Below, in pieces: positions 11,655 to 23,133 of a stretch of 64,000 nt of DNA (its first letter is position 1; every line of letters starts with the position of its first letter). Origin of the DNA: Rhizopus arrhizus (Eukaryota > Mucoromycota > Mucoromycetes > Mucorales > Rhizopodaceae); contig JAKZZE010000034.1 in NCBI GenBank assembly GCA_024220505.1, positions 310,001 to 374,000 of the forward strand, read 5' to 3'. A model generated the notes under the pieces. It saw only the letters and a list, made by a program, of their open reading frames with translations. It was not told the origin of the DNA and searched no databases. The translations under genes were made by a program, and so were the position numbers.

Positions 11655-11957
11655 CTGATCGAAGACTCTCTCTCCATCCTTATTGTAGGCATTGTTGTGT
11701 TCGTCTTCATAAAAAATGTACTTTTTGTCATTTTATTCAATTGTTAGAGCGAAAGGAAAGGAATAAAGCTTTTACATCATAGCCAACACCAATCTCTCAG
11801 TAACGCCAGTTTGAATTGGCCCAAAAAGACAAAGTAAGATTTTAAGAGCGATAATTATTTGTTAGCAAACCGCCAAACATTTATCAGATAGCACCATTTA
11901 TTTTTAGGTAATCGCTATTTATTTTTTCAGAACAGACAGAATTTACCAGCCACACTG

Positions 11958-12437
11958 TATAAAAAAGCTTTATTTCTAGAAAATGGTTTATAATGGTGAA
12001 TGTTTAATTTATACAAGAGGGTGCTTTGTATAAATAAAGCAACGCTATAAGAAGCTATAATGAATAAACAGGTAACAGCAGCATATAAATTCGGAGATAT
12101 TTTGTTTTGTTATGGATGCTTTCATGTACACTATATTCAGGAATAAATATTGTGTTTACTTTTCGCTTTTTTGTATATATTGTATTATAAAGTTATATAA
12201 ATACGTTTGTACTTTCTAAAAATGATGTATACAAATACAAATAAAGATTTGCAGCTTTGAATAATAAACTGGTCTGTATTTAAAGTTGCTCGCATACGAG
12301 AAGTTCACTTTAATAAAAATAGAGCAGCTTTTCTTTATTATCAATACAAATAAGTATTAGAAAAGGGTAAACAATGATTTAAAAGAAAGAAAAGGAAGGA
12401 AGAGAGAGCAAATGTATACATTTGAGTGTTTATTGAA
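11958..12437. other. Short intergenic gap
   Basis: AT-rich sequence between the element and the 3' end of the PPR gene. I see nothing recognisable. Confidence 0.5.
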
Positions 12438-14609
12438 TTAATGATTTACTACTTTATTTTTCAGTGATCTTCTAGCGATATCACCGATTTTGTCTATTAT
12501 TTTTGTATCTACACGGGCTCTTAATAAAGATTTCAACAGGTATCTCCACGTAATTTCATTAGGTATTACTTGATTTTCATACATGTGGTTCAATAGTTTG
12601 AAAGCTAAATCACTGTCCCTAAATATGGCACAGCCTTGAAGAAGGGCAGTGTATGTTTCTGTAGTTGGTTTGACGCCATTTGAGCACATGTGTTCAAATA
12701 TACTGGCTGCTTGGTAAACATTATTTTTTGCAAAGCAAGAAATCAGCGTGGTATAAATATAAACATTAGGTTGATGAAAGCCAGTCAAACGGCGAAACAA
12801 GCTGAGTGCCTCATTAGTTATCGGTACAGGTGAATGCTGGAAATCAAGGTGATTGGATTGAATACCTGCTGCTTTTAGTAAATCAGGGTTCAGTCTATTC
12901 ATATCTATGCCAACTCTTTTTTCCATATAAGAGCCTCTGTCTGATAAAGATTTCAAAATGCTGGTATAAGCGTGCAAGTTAGGTTCTGTCCCGTTCGATT
13001 GCAGTGTCTTGAACAATTTCCATGCTAAATAACCTTCATTGTTCAACACAAGTCCTTTGATAATCATTGCCATAGTGATTTCATCTGGCATAGACTGATT
13101 TCGCATAGATATAAATACTCCGATAGCAGCAGGAACATCACGACAATGAAATAGAGCATCAATCAAGTGGTGCTTTGTCCTCATTTCTTCTTCCATTGTT
13201 AACGGTCTTATCAAACTTAGTCGCTTCTGATAGGCTTCAAGCACGTTCTCTTCATCTCCTTTTCTTCCATATCCCTTAATTAAATGGTTTATCATCACGT
13301 TATTTACAAAACTTCTGTCCTTCATGTACAATTGGTCAAAATATTTTCGGGCAAAATCCACATCTTGTTTAGTTTTAAGCCATAATATAGCTGCTCTTAG
13401 TACATCATCTGATTCTCTTAGCTTGAACTTCTTCTTGGCCATAAAATTCATGGCGTTTTCAGCTACTAATAAATTGTCGTGCCTGAGTGCATTGACAACT
13501 AATGAAGAAAGCATAGGGTTGCTTAGCCTTTTGTATTGATTTTGGTGACTTGTCAATAAGCGAATTGCAGAAGTAAAATCACCAGCTCGTCCATAGGCAT
13601 CCATTAATGCGGTATAGGTCACTTGATTTGGTCTCATTTTATGTTTTTTCATTTCATGATACAGCTTTTTTGCGCCTTCGCTATCTCCTTGTCGTGCACA
13701 TCCATCAATGAGAGAAGTATAGACGTATACACTATAAGGTCGCTTGTTTTTTGTGTATGACTTTTGCCAGGTCCGATCTACTGCTTCGACAAAGTTGACA
13801 ATAAGATCAAACTGCTTGTGTTTTGCCAGCAAAGATACTGTTGTTGACCTCGTCACCTTATCCAGTACAGTGCCTCTCTCATTCATGCCTTCCAGCATGA
13901 GTGTTACCATCTTCTCTAGTGTATCCATGTCTACATCGTTACTGTTTTTCATGGCAATAGCAAGTGAATGGTAATGGTTCGGCTTTGGGCTTGGTATGGA
14001 TTTCATAAATTCGCAAGCTTCTTTTCCTAAACCTTGTCTACTCATTGCATACAAGACTTGTGATAAATGATAGCTTGTTGGCATGACTTCTTTATGCCGT
14101 CTCATATTTTCAATAACCTTTAGCAGTTTTATTATTGAAGGATCGTACTTTAAGATACATAACAGATGTCCATAATGATTTGTCTTTAAGCAATTGTCTA
14201 CTTTGTATTCCACCATCTTTTTGTAAATACGCCAAGCTTTTTTAGGGTGATACTGGGTGGTATTGTAAAGAGCTGTGCGTAAAGAGTTGAATATCTCTTT
14301 TTGAGTAAGTCTTTGAGTTGATAAAAAGTCAAACAATACATCGATTTGCAAATCTTTATTCATCATCCTTGGGTGGAATTTTTCCAGACTATCGCGAATA
14401 GCTACATCTTCTTTTTGCCGTTTTGAAGTTTGAGTCGAGTTGGATCGAGAAAAAAGCCAAAGACATAAAGACGGTTGGGCTTTTAGGAAAAATGGAGGTA
14501 ATCGTTTATGATGAGTAAAAAGTTGTTCAATGTAATGAGCACTGGAATGGTGTTGCCAAAGACAATGTGAAGATTTTGCTCTTGTTGAAAAATTAAGAGC
14601 AGGACGCAT
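12438..14609 (-). CDS. Pentatricopeptide repeat (PPR) protein, probably mitochondrial
   Basis: An intronless 723-residue protein. PPR proteins are helical-repeat RNA-binding proteins acting on organelle transcripts. Repeats are visible with the characteristic ~35-residue period and consensus: VYTSLIDGCARQGDSEGAKK, PNQVTYTALMDAYGRAGD, PNLHAYTSILKSLSDRG, PNVYIYTTLISCFAKNN, KPTTETYTALLQGCAIF and PNEITWRYLLKSLL. The N-terminus (MRPALNFSTRAKS... with FSRSNSTQTSKR) is basic and Ser/Thr-rich, suggesting a mitochondrial presequence. The specific RNA target cannot be told from sequence. No SMR or other catalytic domain is seen at the C-terminus. Confidence 0.88.
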   Translation of the reverse strand: MRPALNFSTRAKSSHCLWQHHSSAHYIEQLFTHHKRLPPFFLKAQPSLCLWLFSRSNSTQTSKRQKEDVAIRDSLEKFHPRMMNKDLQIDVLFDFLSTQRLTQKEIFNSLRTALYNTTQYHPKKAWRIYKKMVEYKVDNCLKTNHYGHLLCILKYDPSIIKLLKVIENMRRHKEVMPTSYHLSQVLYAMSRQGLGKEACEFMKSIPSPKPNHYHSLAIAMKNSNDVDMDTLEKMVTLMLEGMNERGTVLDKVTRSTTVSLLAKHKQFDLIVNFVEAVDRTWQKSYTKNKRPYSVYVYTSLIDGCARQGDSEGAKKLYHEMKKHKMRPNQVTYTALMDAYGRAGDFTSAIRLLTSHQNQYKRLSNPMLSSLVVNALRHDNLLVAENAMNFMAKKKFKLRESDDVLRAAILWLKTKQDVDFARKYFDQLYMKDRSFVNNVMINHLIKGYGRKGDEENVLEAYQKRLSLIRPLTMEEEMRTKHHLIDALFHCRDVPAAIGVFISMRNQSMPDEITMAMIIKGLVLNNEGYLAWKLFKTLQSNGTEPNLHAYTSILKSLSDRGSYMEKRVGIDMNRLNPDLLKAAGIQSNHLDFQHSPVPITNEALSLFRRLTGFHQPNVYIYTTLISCFAKNNVYQAASIFEHMCSNGVKPTTETYTALLQGCAIFRDSDLAFKLLNHMYENQVIPNEITWRYLLKSLLRARVDTKIIDKIGDIARRSLKNKVVNH

Positions 14610-15043
14610 TCCTCCTTTTTATTTTTGTGAACTGTTCTTTTTGAAAGGGTATAGGCTGTTTGACAGGCAGGCTCTTTGTTAGAAAGGGGTGGAAAAAAAT
14701 AATTTTTTGTCCCTTTTTGGAGAAAAAAATCTGCCCAGTTTTTAACAAGTCACTACTTGCAAGGCAAAGCATGACGCAATTGAAGCAATTAAAGAGCCGT
14801 TCATTCTCATGAATACCTTTCTCTTTTAGTTTGAAAATATTATTGACAATGAAAAACACTTAATATTGTAAAGATAGAGTTAATAAAAAAAAATTGAATA
14901 TTTTGCGTAAGTAAGCCGTAATTACTGGAATGAATTTAATCGAGATAACGATCAATGCATAAGCAACAATGTCAAATGTATTTTTAGCCCAATTGCATGA
15001 AAAGTTTATAAAACAAAAGGCCACAGTTTATTTTTATTATTGC

Positions 15044-15958
15044 CTATGCTATAGATTGCCAAGTGGCATAAATTTGGAAGATAGAAGCAAAACCTCCAAA
15101 AACACCAACTAGCACGTCCGGAAAACTTGATTTTTCAAGCGACCAGTGAACAGTTAAAGGCAGATAACTAGTGTAGCTCTCGTTAATTTCATTTACACTC
15201 ATACCTTTTTTATAAAAAAAAGCTTACCCAGTATTAATACATGTATTTACAATCATACTTGATCTTTCAGCTTTGATAGCAGCTATTTCAGCTTCTGGAT
15301 CTTCATCAATCTCAATATCACCAGCCTTAATACGCTTCATTAAGATTGCCTCTCTATATTTCAAGTTTCTGTACTGTTCTGCCAATCGACCATATTCTAA
15401 TAAGACATAGACAGCCCAGAAACGACAACTCCACATACCAATCTTATTTGTCTTTTCTTCACTGATTGGAATAACTTGATGTGCACCCAACCAATAGATG
15501 TGTTCGAGTGGATAGTAAATTACATTAGCCCAGTTCTGGAGCCTTTCGATAGTCAATGAAATTTTGCTAGAAGGTTGGTTGTATTCTATGTAGTTCATGT
15601 ATTGAATCATTGGCAATAATCCATAATAACGCAGTAGAATACGAAAATCGCTTACTGGTGCAGCGAGGTTCTGAATACGTTGAATAAGTGAAATCGTTTG
15701 ACCGGCAGTTTTGACAGCAGGAGAACGGCGTTGAAGATACCAAACGATAACTTTTGACCAATATTGGACGAACTATATAAAAATTTGCTATCATCTTTTC
15801 CTTGCTGTTGGCAGTTTACTTACCATCAGTACTTTATCTGTTCCTCTTACAGAGTTCAAGAATCTAATAAAACGGTCCAGATTTGGATTAGACGGCCCCA
15901 ACAACTTAGCTATAGCTAAAGGATTCAAAGTCTCCTTCTCTTGTTTTTCAGTTGACAT
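15044..15958 (-). CDS. PEX11: Peroxisomal membrane protein PEX11
   Basis: Peroxisome proliferation factor that elongates and divides peroxisomes. Exons on the minus strand are 15958-15824, 15772-15228 and 15176-15044. GT-AG junctions give 270 aa, a normal family size. The N-terminal part (NLDRFIRFLNSVRGTDKVLM, then VKTAGQTISLIQRIQNLAAPV) and the middle block (RLQNWANVIYYPLEHIYWLG) match PEX11. The third exon restores the conserved C-terminus LPLTVHWSLEK...VGVFGGFASIFQIYATW, a membrane segment. Without that exon the frame stops at 15224, so the spliced model is preferred. It sits downstream of no obvious partner; the PPR gene follows on the same strand. Confidence 0.85.
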
Positions 15959-16585
15959 TAGCACTTGTGAAGCAAAAAAGACAATAAAAAAGTGTAAAAT
16001 TGAAAGATTTCTTAAAATTAAATCCCAGCTGCTTTCATCTTTTTTTCAAGAATTAAGAATTTTCAAGTTACACTGCCACACAAGTAATATTTTATGCCAA
16101 AACTGAATGAAGGCCCTGTTGAATTTTAGGCATGATACAAGTAAATACTAGAGAAATATAAGAGCCTTCAAGTACATGCTATAAATTGTATAAAAATTTG
16201 ATGATGAACAAATATAAAGATAATTTGGCATGTTTGTCGTACTTTTAAAATATGACACATGTTATTTATATGGAAAGCTTGCTGATGCGAATGATGGACA
16301 CGTACCGTTTTTTAAATCTGATTGTCATTAATTGAACCTAGAAATAGCTTTTTAAATTACCAGCTTATTATGATTTTTAGATAACTTTAATGAATTTCTG
16401 AGAAACTTTAATATCAGATTTTGAGAGAATATTATCAGTATGTTTGAGAAACGCTTGGTGTTAATTTTGGTAAACTTAATCTAATCTTTGTAAATAGAGC
16501 CTTTGATCTAACGCATAACTTCGCCATAATGATGATTGAAAGCTATATGGACTTAATGCATTTATAACTTAGCGAAAAGTATGAT
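15959..16585. other. Intergenic region
   Basis: AT-rich, with no supported gene. It includes the PEX11 5' region. Confidence 0.5.
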
Positions 16586-17230
16586 ATGGAAGAAATTACG
16601 AAGGAAGCGATAGTAAGTCTGATGTTAATGATCAGGGCGAACTACAAGTATATCACTCGAGCAATGGAGACTGACGTGGACGTTACTAAGTCATTTTTTG
16701 AAAAACCTTCAGACTTCATACAAGGTGAGGAAGAGGAAAAACTAATAAGGTTAAAGACGGTAACAAGAAAGACAATGAAGTTCACATTGGAAACAAAATC
16801 ATGTTATGTTCTAATACCTATGCCAGCAAAAATAATCTAGACAAAGACAGAAATATATATCACAATTATAACGCAGACCAGATTAAGCATGTTTATCTTT
16901 ACTCACTAAACAAATTTCAGTAAAACTGGGGCTTTTGACGCAGGCAGTATTCAAAGTACAGTGTACCGGTTCAAAAAATCATAGAAAGAATCGGGCACAA
17001 TGCCTCCTAAAAAGAAGTAGGAGCCAAATTGTTTAAGTTCTAATATGAAGCAACAACAAACTCGAGTCATTATCGCGATGGTTGACAGTTATGCTTCCAT
17101 GGCTTTAGAAGGAATGCGAAACAAGAATTTGAATGAGTTTCCCGGGCTCAAGGTTAGTAAAACCACCTTTTACAATCGCACTCATCAGAAATATGCATTG
17201 AATTTTAAGAAATTGGAAAATTCTTAAAAA
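16586..17230 (+). pseudogene. Relic of an IS630-type transposase N-terminus
   Basis: The plus-strand frame 17045-17227 (DSYASMALEGMRNKNLNEFPGL then KVSKTTFYN...KYALNFKK) resembles the N-terminal helix-turn-helix segment seen at 50.8 kb (TVNEAMEGLTSQFEGLKIAKTAIHNF...ALTTKKA). The upstream frame 16586-16840 is charged and unassigned and may belong to the same relic. Stops separate the pieces and no catalytic domain follows. The similarity is by eye and modest. Confidence 0.35.
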
Positions 17231-17992
17231 GTGAAATTCTGAGGAGGTAAAGCTTAAATGAAGAGTTGTTGTACTTAAAAATATATCAGATAAAGACATA
17301 ATCTTCGAGAAAAATCGTGTTTTTCTTGATGAGGCACTCTAATGCGTTTGTCAAAGGCTACATATAGAAGCGTACCCACAAGAATTTTAACTAGGCGATC
17401 TTATGCGATTTGTAGGGTACAAAAGAAGCTATATAGGCTTTTGTATTTTGAAGATGTCTATTTTGAATCAGAATAAAATAATCGGCCTTTATTGAACAGT
17501 GAGAAGATCATGAGATTAGTAAAGCTCAAATAATCAAAGACTATAATCGGCTAAAGAGAGTTTAGAAAAAAAAAAGATACAAGAGAAGAAACAAATTAGC
17601 TTATTTATCCATTATAACAAAATATCCTGAAAACCCAATATATCTTTATACCTTTTACATCTAAACTTTTTGATAAGTTTTAATAGACATTATAGTTTTC
17701 ATCTATAAAAGCCAATGAACATTATTTGGATATTAGAGGAATTTTATAGTTATAAATTATATTTAGTATTTATTCTATTGGCTTTAAGACAATAGGGAAC
17801 ATTATCATCTAATTCAAAACATAAAGGATGAAATTAAAGTTTTTACTCGTTAAACTATTTTGCATGAATCAAGAATAAACAAGAAAACAGATAATAATTA
17901 CTTATTTTTACAGTAGGTCAGGCAGAGTGATAAGGGACATCATCTATTATATTAAGCGGCTTTACTATTTTTGTTACATTATGCTATCCAAA
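17231..17992. other. Intergenic region
   Basis: Very AT-rich, with no recognisable feature before the MITE copy. Confidence 0.5.
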
Positions 17993-17994
17993 TA

Positions 17995-18094
17995 CACTAT
18001 TTCCAGAAATTAAAGTCGCATTTTTACAAATTTTATAATACAATATATACAAAAAAGCGACAAGTAAACGCGACATCTATTCCTGGGAACAGTG
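17995..18094. mobile_element. 100-bp MITE, copy 2 (TA-flanked)
   Basis: Nearly identical to the element at 4243-4339 and bounded by TA at 17993-17994 and 18095-18096. The right end reads inward as CACTGTTCCCAGGAATAGAT. The two copies differ by a few substitutions and a short indel near the right end, implying recent spread. It lies about 130 bp upstream of the SEC24 start, so it falls in the promoter or 5' UTR. Confidence 0.85.
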
Positions 18095-18225
18095 TATACA
18101 TAAAGAGCTATGTAATCTTTACATCGTTGAAGAACAGTATTTTTGACATCCGAATAAAGTCACGTGCAACTTAAGCATGATTTACGTATTCAGCATAAAA
18201 AGAACAATTTTCTTTTCGTCAACAA

Positions 18226-21200
18226 ATGCAACAATCACCTACATCGCAACCTTTACAACAACCTTCTGCTCCTAAACAACAGTCAGTACATCCAGCAGGT
18301 TACAGACCTCCTCCGCCAGGCGTCTCACCTGGATACCGTCCTCCATTTCTTAGACCTGGAGTGCAGTCTCCAAAAGGCGCAATTCCCATTTCTCCTCATC
18401 CTGGACTTCCTGCCGATACACGTCCTGGCTTTATACCCCCTCAACATCAACAACGCCCCTTGACGCGTCCTGTAACTCAGTCTCCTGTCATATCACATAC
18501 TGTCCGACCAGCTATCGTAGACAACCCTATTGCTGCAGCATCTACTATTCCAAAAGAAGCTTCTATGTCACCCCCTACCCAACATACTGAAATTCATAAA
18601 AAGAAGAGAATGTACCCAGAACAAATAACAAAAGCTTATTCTGGTGAAGCTCCTACCTCGCCTGCTTATGCTTCTCAACAATCCTATGCTTCACCTACTT
18701 CAGCTAACCAGCAATCTCAATTTGTTTCCACTATGGGAATACAGCCTCCTTACTTTCAGCAACAACAGCCATATGTTCAGCCCCAAATATCCAATGTAGG
18801 ATACAATGCGTATGGTAAAGATTCAGTTAGTCAGGTAACTTCTCAATTTGGAAGCATGAATATAGGACCAGTAGCTCATACAGTAAGTTCTGTGCTCTAT
18901 CATTTTTATACACTATACTTAATCCAAATCTATCAAGGTTTCACCTGCAGTTCCCTTATTAGGAGCCCGTCCTCAAATTGTAGATATTGAAAATACAGGT
19001 CCTCAGATTAATTTACCATCCAATGTAAGTGAGAAGGGAGAATCTAGAATATCTGGTCTGTAATTTAATTCCCTTTGATTGATTTAGATTTCAGTTACAG
19101 ATTCACCATTTGTAAATGCAGATTCTTCATATCAATGCTCTACTGTCAACGCTGTCCCTGCAACAGATTCCTTACTCAAAAAATCTCGTTTACCTTTAGC
19201 TTTAATTTTGACACCTTACAGAAGCTTGAAAGAAGAAGATGTATGGTTTTTTTTATTCCTAAACTAAAAGTATTAAATTGATTTTTTTAGGAGATTGTAC
19301 CTGTTGTTAGAGATGGCGTGATTGCAAGATGTAGACGATGTAGAACGTATATCAACCCTTTTGTCACATTTGTGGAAGGTGGACAGCGTTGGAAGTGTAA
19401 TATGTGTTTCCTGCTTAATGATGTACCTGCTGCTTTTGATTATGATAACTTAACGCAACAACCTGCTGACCGATGGAAACGTCCCGAATTGAACTATGGG
19501 TGTGTAGAGTTCGTTGCACCAACTGAGTACATGGTAAGAAAAGAAGTATAAAAAAACTTTATAAACCAAAGTGACGTGCTAACTTTTTTTCAAGGTTCGC
19601 CCACCTCAGGCACCTGCCTATGTATTTGTTATCGATGTTTCATATTCTGCTATTCAATCTGGTATGCTGGCTACCGCTACCCGTACTATTCTTGATTCTC
19701 TTGAGCGTTTACCTAACGATGAAAATCGTACAAGGGTTGCCATTGTTACAGTAGACTCTTCTCTTCACTTTTACAACTTGCATCCCAATCTAAATCAACC
19801 ACAAATGCTGGTTGTTTCTGACTTGGATGATGTGTATTTACCTTCGCCTTCCGATTTGCTGGTGAATTTGACTGAATCAATTGAAACCATAAAGATTTTA
19901 TTGGAAAAATTACCAGATATGTTTAAAAATTCTGTTAACGTCAATAATGCTTTAGGAACTGGCCTTCAAGCTGCATTTAAGATGTTGGTAAGTGAAGCTA
20001 AATGAGAACTCTTTACAGAAATTTAAACGTTTTTCTTTTTAAAAGTCCCAATTTGGTGGTAAGATCATATGCTTACAGTCTACTTTACCAAATACAGGTG
20101 CTGGTGCATTAAAGCCTCGCGAAGATGTTAAACTACTCGGAACATCTAAAGAATCAACCCTTCTTAACGCAGCTTCACCCTTTTACAAAACATTTGCAGT
20201 TGATTGCTCACGCTCTCAAATTGCTTGTGACATGATCATATTTGGAAGCCAATACTCTGACGTTGCTACACTTAGTTGTGTACCTCACTATACAGGCGGT
20301 CAAACTTATTACTATCCCGGATTTAATGCGAGCCGAACTGAGGATGCTATTAAATTTGCACATGAATTATCTGAATTGTTAGCAGAACAAATTGGCCTCG
20401 AGGCTGTCATTCGTATACGTGCTTCTCGCGGTTTACGTATGAGCTCTTTCCATGGCAACTTCTTTATTCGATCCACTGACCTTTTAGCTCTCCCTAATGT
20501 GCCTCGAGACCAGAAATACGTGGTCGAGGTTGCAATTGATGATGATTTGAAGGTGTCAACTGCCTGTTTCCAAACTGCTTTGCTTCATACTGCTTGCAAT
20601 GGTGAAAGACGTATCCGTGTTGTTACTACATGCTTGCCGGTTGTCAACTCAATTTCCGAATTGTATGCAAGTGCCAACCAACAAGCCATCATGGCCTATC
20701 TTGGCACAAAAGGTAAAAAGAAAAAAAAGATAAAAAAAATTAATAAACAGCTCAATTAATTATAATGCATTTTAGCTGTTGAAAGGGCTTTAACATCTAA
20801 ATTGGAGGATGCTCGTGATGCTATTGTGAACAAGTTGGTTGATATTATGGGCGTATACAAAATGCATGTTTTAGGTTCTGCTCAAGGCTCAACACCACAG
20901 TTAACTTCGCCTGAAAATCTTAAGCTATTGCCGCTTCTTGTACTTGGTTTAATCAAACATGACGGTATTCGCCAAAGTTCTCAGATTCCCTCTGATATGA
21001 GAGCCAATGCTATGAACTTATTGACCACAATGCCTATCCAGCTTTTAATTCCTTATGTTTATGCCAACTTTTACTCCTTACATAATCTGCCGCCTGAGGC
21101 TGGCGAGTTTTCTGAAAAAGGCGTGATTTTTCCTCCGATACTAAATCTAACAGCTGAAAATCTTGAAGTACATGGCTGTTATCTCCTAGAAAATGGACAA

Positions 21201-21569
21201 AATATGTATATATGGGTGGGTCGTAATGTTGTACCCCAACTGTGTGTAGATTTGTTTAATGTGAAATCTTATGAAGGACTAAAGGGTGGCAAGATTACCT
21301 TGCCAGTTTTGAATACTCCATTGAATAGAAAAGTCAATACATTAATCGGAAAAGTGAGGGAAAAGCGTCGTGGAGGTTATTTCCCTACACTTTATTTAGT
21401 CAAAGAAGACGGCGATCCATATCTTCGATTATGGTTCTTGGCTCATTTGATTGAAGATCGTACGGACAATATAATGAGTTACCAACAGTTTTTGCAACAT
21501 ATTAAAGACAGAGTAAGCTTGTTAAAAAATGGAGAAGATCACTTCATTAACCATTTAAAAATAGGTTAG
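18226..21569 (+). CDS. SEC24: COPII coat cargo adaptor SEC24
   Basis: Component of the Sec23-Sec24 inner coat that selects cargo at ER exit sites. Exons: 18226-18882, 18938-19024, 19088-19240, 19291-19533, 19595-19987, 20046-20712, 20776-21569. GT-AG introns give 997 aa. Order of domains: a Pro/Gln-rich disordered N-terminus (about 1-220); a zinc finger with CRRC and CNMC pairs ([15 protein letters not shown]...WKCNMC); a trunk with vWA-like fold ([17 protein letters not shown]); a beta-sandwich; a helical domain ([12 protein letters not shown]); and a C-terminal gelsolin-like domain ([11 protein letters not shown]). The chosen ATG is the first in frame downstream of the MITE. The gene is convergent with eEF1B-alpha. 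Confidence 0.95.
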
Positions 21570-21829
21570 CTCATCATCATTTTAAAAAAAAACCCCCGTA
21601 ATTTCCCTAACAATAAAGACAATCTATTGAAGTTAATGTTATTTTTATAATGGATTATGCGTACATAGAATGCCAATCAAATATGCATTTCAAATGCTAA
21701 GAGGCCTGAACACAAACAAAGATCCTAGAACAACGTATCGTTTTACTCTTTAAACAAAATCAAAATAGCCTTAGATGACTATCATTGCATTTATTGGTTA
21801 TTTTATACAAGCTGCGGTCATAGATACAC

Positions 21830-22546
21830 TTAGATCTTTTGCATGGCAGCAATATCAACAGATTGAACATAGTCTTCCAATTCAGTGATCTTGTCAGTCA
21901 AGTCATCCAACAAGACCTTGTCATCTTCGACAACACAGTTGATTTGAAGTTTTCTGATACCGTAACCAATAGGAACCAATTGGTGACCACCCCACAAGAG
22001 ACCATCCATAGCGATTTCCTTGACGGCCTTGGTCATGGCTTCCATATCGGTTTCATCGTCCCAAGGCTTGATTTCAAGAGTAATGGTAGTCTTGGCAATA
22101 GTCTTGGGCTTGTTGGCCTTTTTGGCATTGTATTCAGCAACGCGTTGAGCCTTGATTCTTTCGGCTTCAGCATCTTCTTCTTCATCAGAACCGAAAAGAT
22201 CAATGTCGTCTTCATCAGCAGCTTCAGCAGCAGGAGCGGCTTCGGCAGGCCTAAAAACGCGCTTTTGCTTAGAATTTATAAAAAAAATTCAAATACTTTG
22301 TACTTACTTGACTTCGGAGAACCATTTGTTAAGGTTGGTGAATTCAGCAGCAGGAGCAGAACCTAAAGCCTTGGCAACAGTGACATCGGCTTCAGTAGCC
22401 TTGTCGTTGCTAGAATAAAATGTATAAGCCACGAAGAATGATAATTGAATCAATTAGAATTAAACTTACGAAGCAATGTATTTGTTTTCAGAAATAACAG
22501 CTTCGAGGATGTGAAGAGCCAAGGGAAGTTCCAAAGTAACAGACAT
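21830..22546 (-). CDS. EFB1: Translation elongation factor 1-beta (eEF1B-alpha), nucleotide exchange subunit
   Basis: Exchanges GDP for GTP on eEF1A. Exons on the minus strand are 22546-22470, 22409-22308 and 22250-21830 (GT-AG), giving 199 aa, close to yeast EFB1. The N-terminus is the short GST-C-like segment ([18 protein letters not shown]...[11 protein letters not shown]). An acidic linker ([17 protein letters not shown]) follows, then the catalytic guanine-exchange domain ending [24 protein letters not shown]. The sequence has a higher GC content and C-ending codons than its neighbours, as expected for a highly expressed gene. The stop codon lies 261 bp from the SEC24 stop on the other strand. 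Confidence 0.95.
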
Positions 22547-23133
22547 TTTCAAAAGATGTAAAGATTGGGAGAAAGAAAAAAAGAAAAAAATTGAAAAAAG
22601 GAAACAGAAAACAACCTATCAAAATAATTGTCCAATCAAAATACAGTGTGCAATTATCCATTCTAAAAATGATGAATAAAGCGTGTAATAAAGTAGATAT
22701 CCTGTCTTATTTTTTTTCCATGTACATTTCTGTCTACTGTTGATATTATTAACAGCATTGACAGCTTCTTTAGTTGATCTTCTTTCTGTTCCATAAAGTG
22801 TCTACGTATAAGCCACAATCAATCCTGTGACCCGGTTGCCTTTGTCCAAATAAGTACTCACTATGATTACTAAGTTGTGCACTTGAAGATACTGCAAATT
22901 TGATTGAATAATCCGTAGTTTTGATTTAATAAACCTAAAAAGTTGAATGAAATAAGGGTTCAATTTTCCAAAGACACTATTTAATAAATATTGGCTGTAG
23001 CAAAGTAGAAGAAACCTTGTTGATAATAGCAATTTGATATATTACAGATACTATCACACTGTTTGACATGAACCGCACTCTTTTTCTTAAAAAAAAAGGG
23101 GGGGGGGTTTCTTTACAATGTTTATTATTATTT
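22547..23133. other. Intergenic region
   Basis: Promoter of eEF1B-alpha and 3' flank of thymidylate synthase. The reading frame at 22802-23032 shows nothing recognisable. Confidence 0.5.

Larger units (their letters stand above)
10059..11957 (-). mobile_element. TA-flanked mariner/IS630-like element carrying a transposase fragment fused to a Fanzor/TnpB-like fragment
   Basis: The element is bounded by imperfect terminal inverted repeats. The left end reads CACTTGGGCTGGTAAATTTT; the right end read inward is CAGTGTGGCTGGTAAATTCT. A TA dinucleotide lies on each side (10057-10058 and 11958-11959), the target duplication of the Tc1/mariner-IS630 superfamily. The minus strand inside encodes first an IS630-type transposase N-terminal and partial DDE region, then a RuvC/zinc-ribbon fragment, described separately. 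Internal deletions, an in-frame stop and a frame change make it non-functional. At 1.9 kb it is probably an internally deleted derivative of a larger two-gene element. Confidence 0.8.

Noticed and set aside
15224..15226. Stop codon at 15224 as the end of PEX11
   Set aside because: The stop lies within a GTAAGC donor; splicing to 15176 restores the conserved PEX11 C-terminus.
22802..23032. 76-residue minus-strand frame near thymidylate synthase
   Set aside because: It is AT-rich and low in complexity, with no recognisable motif. It lies in the 3' flank.
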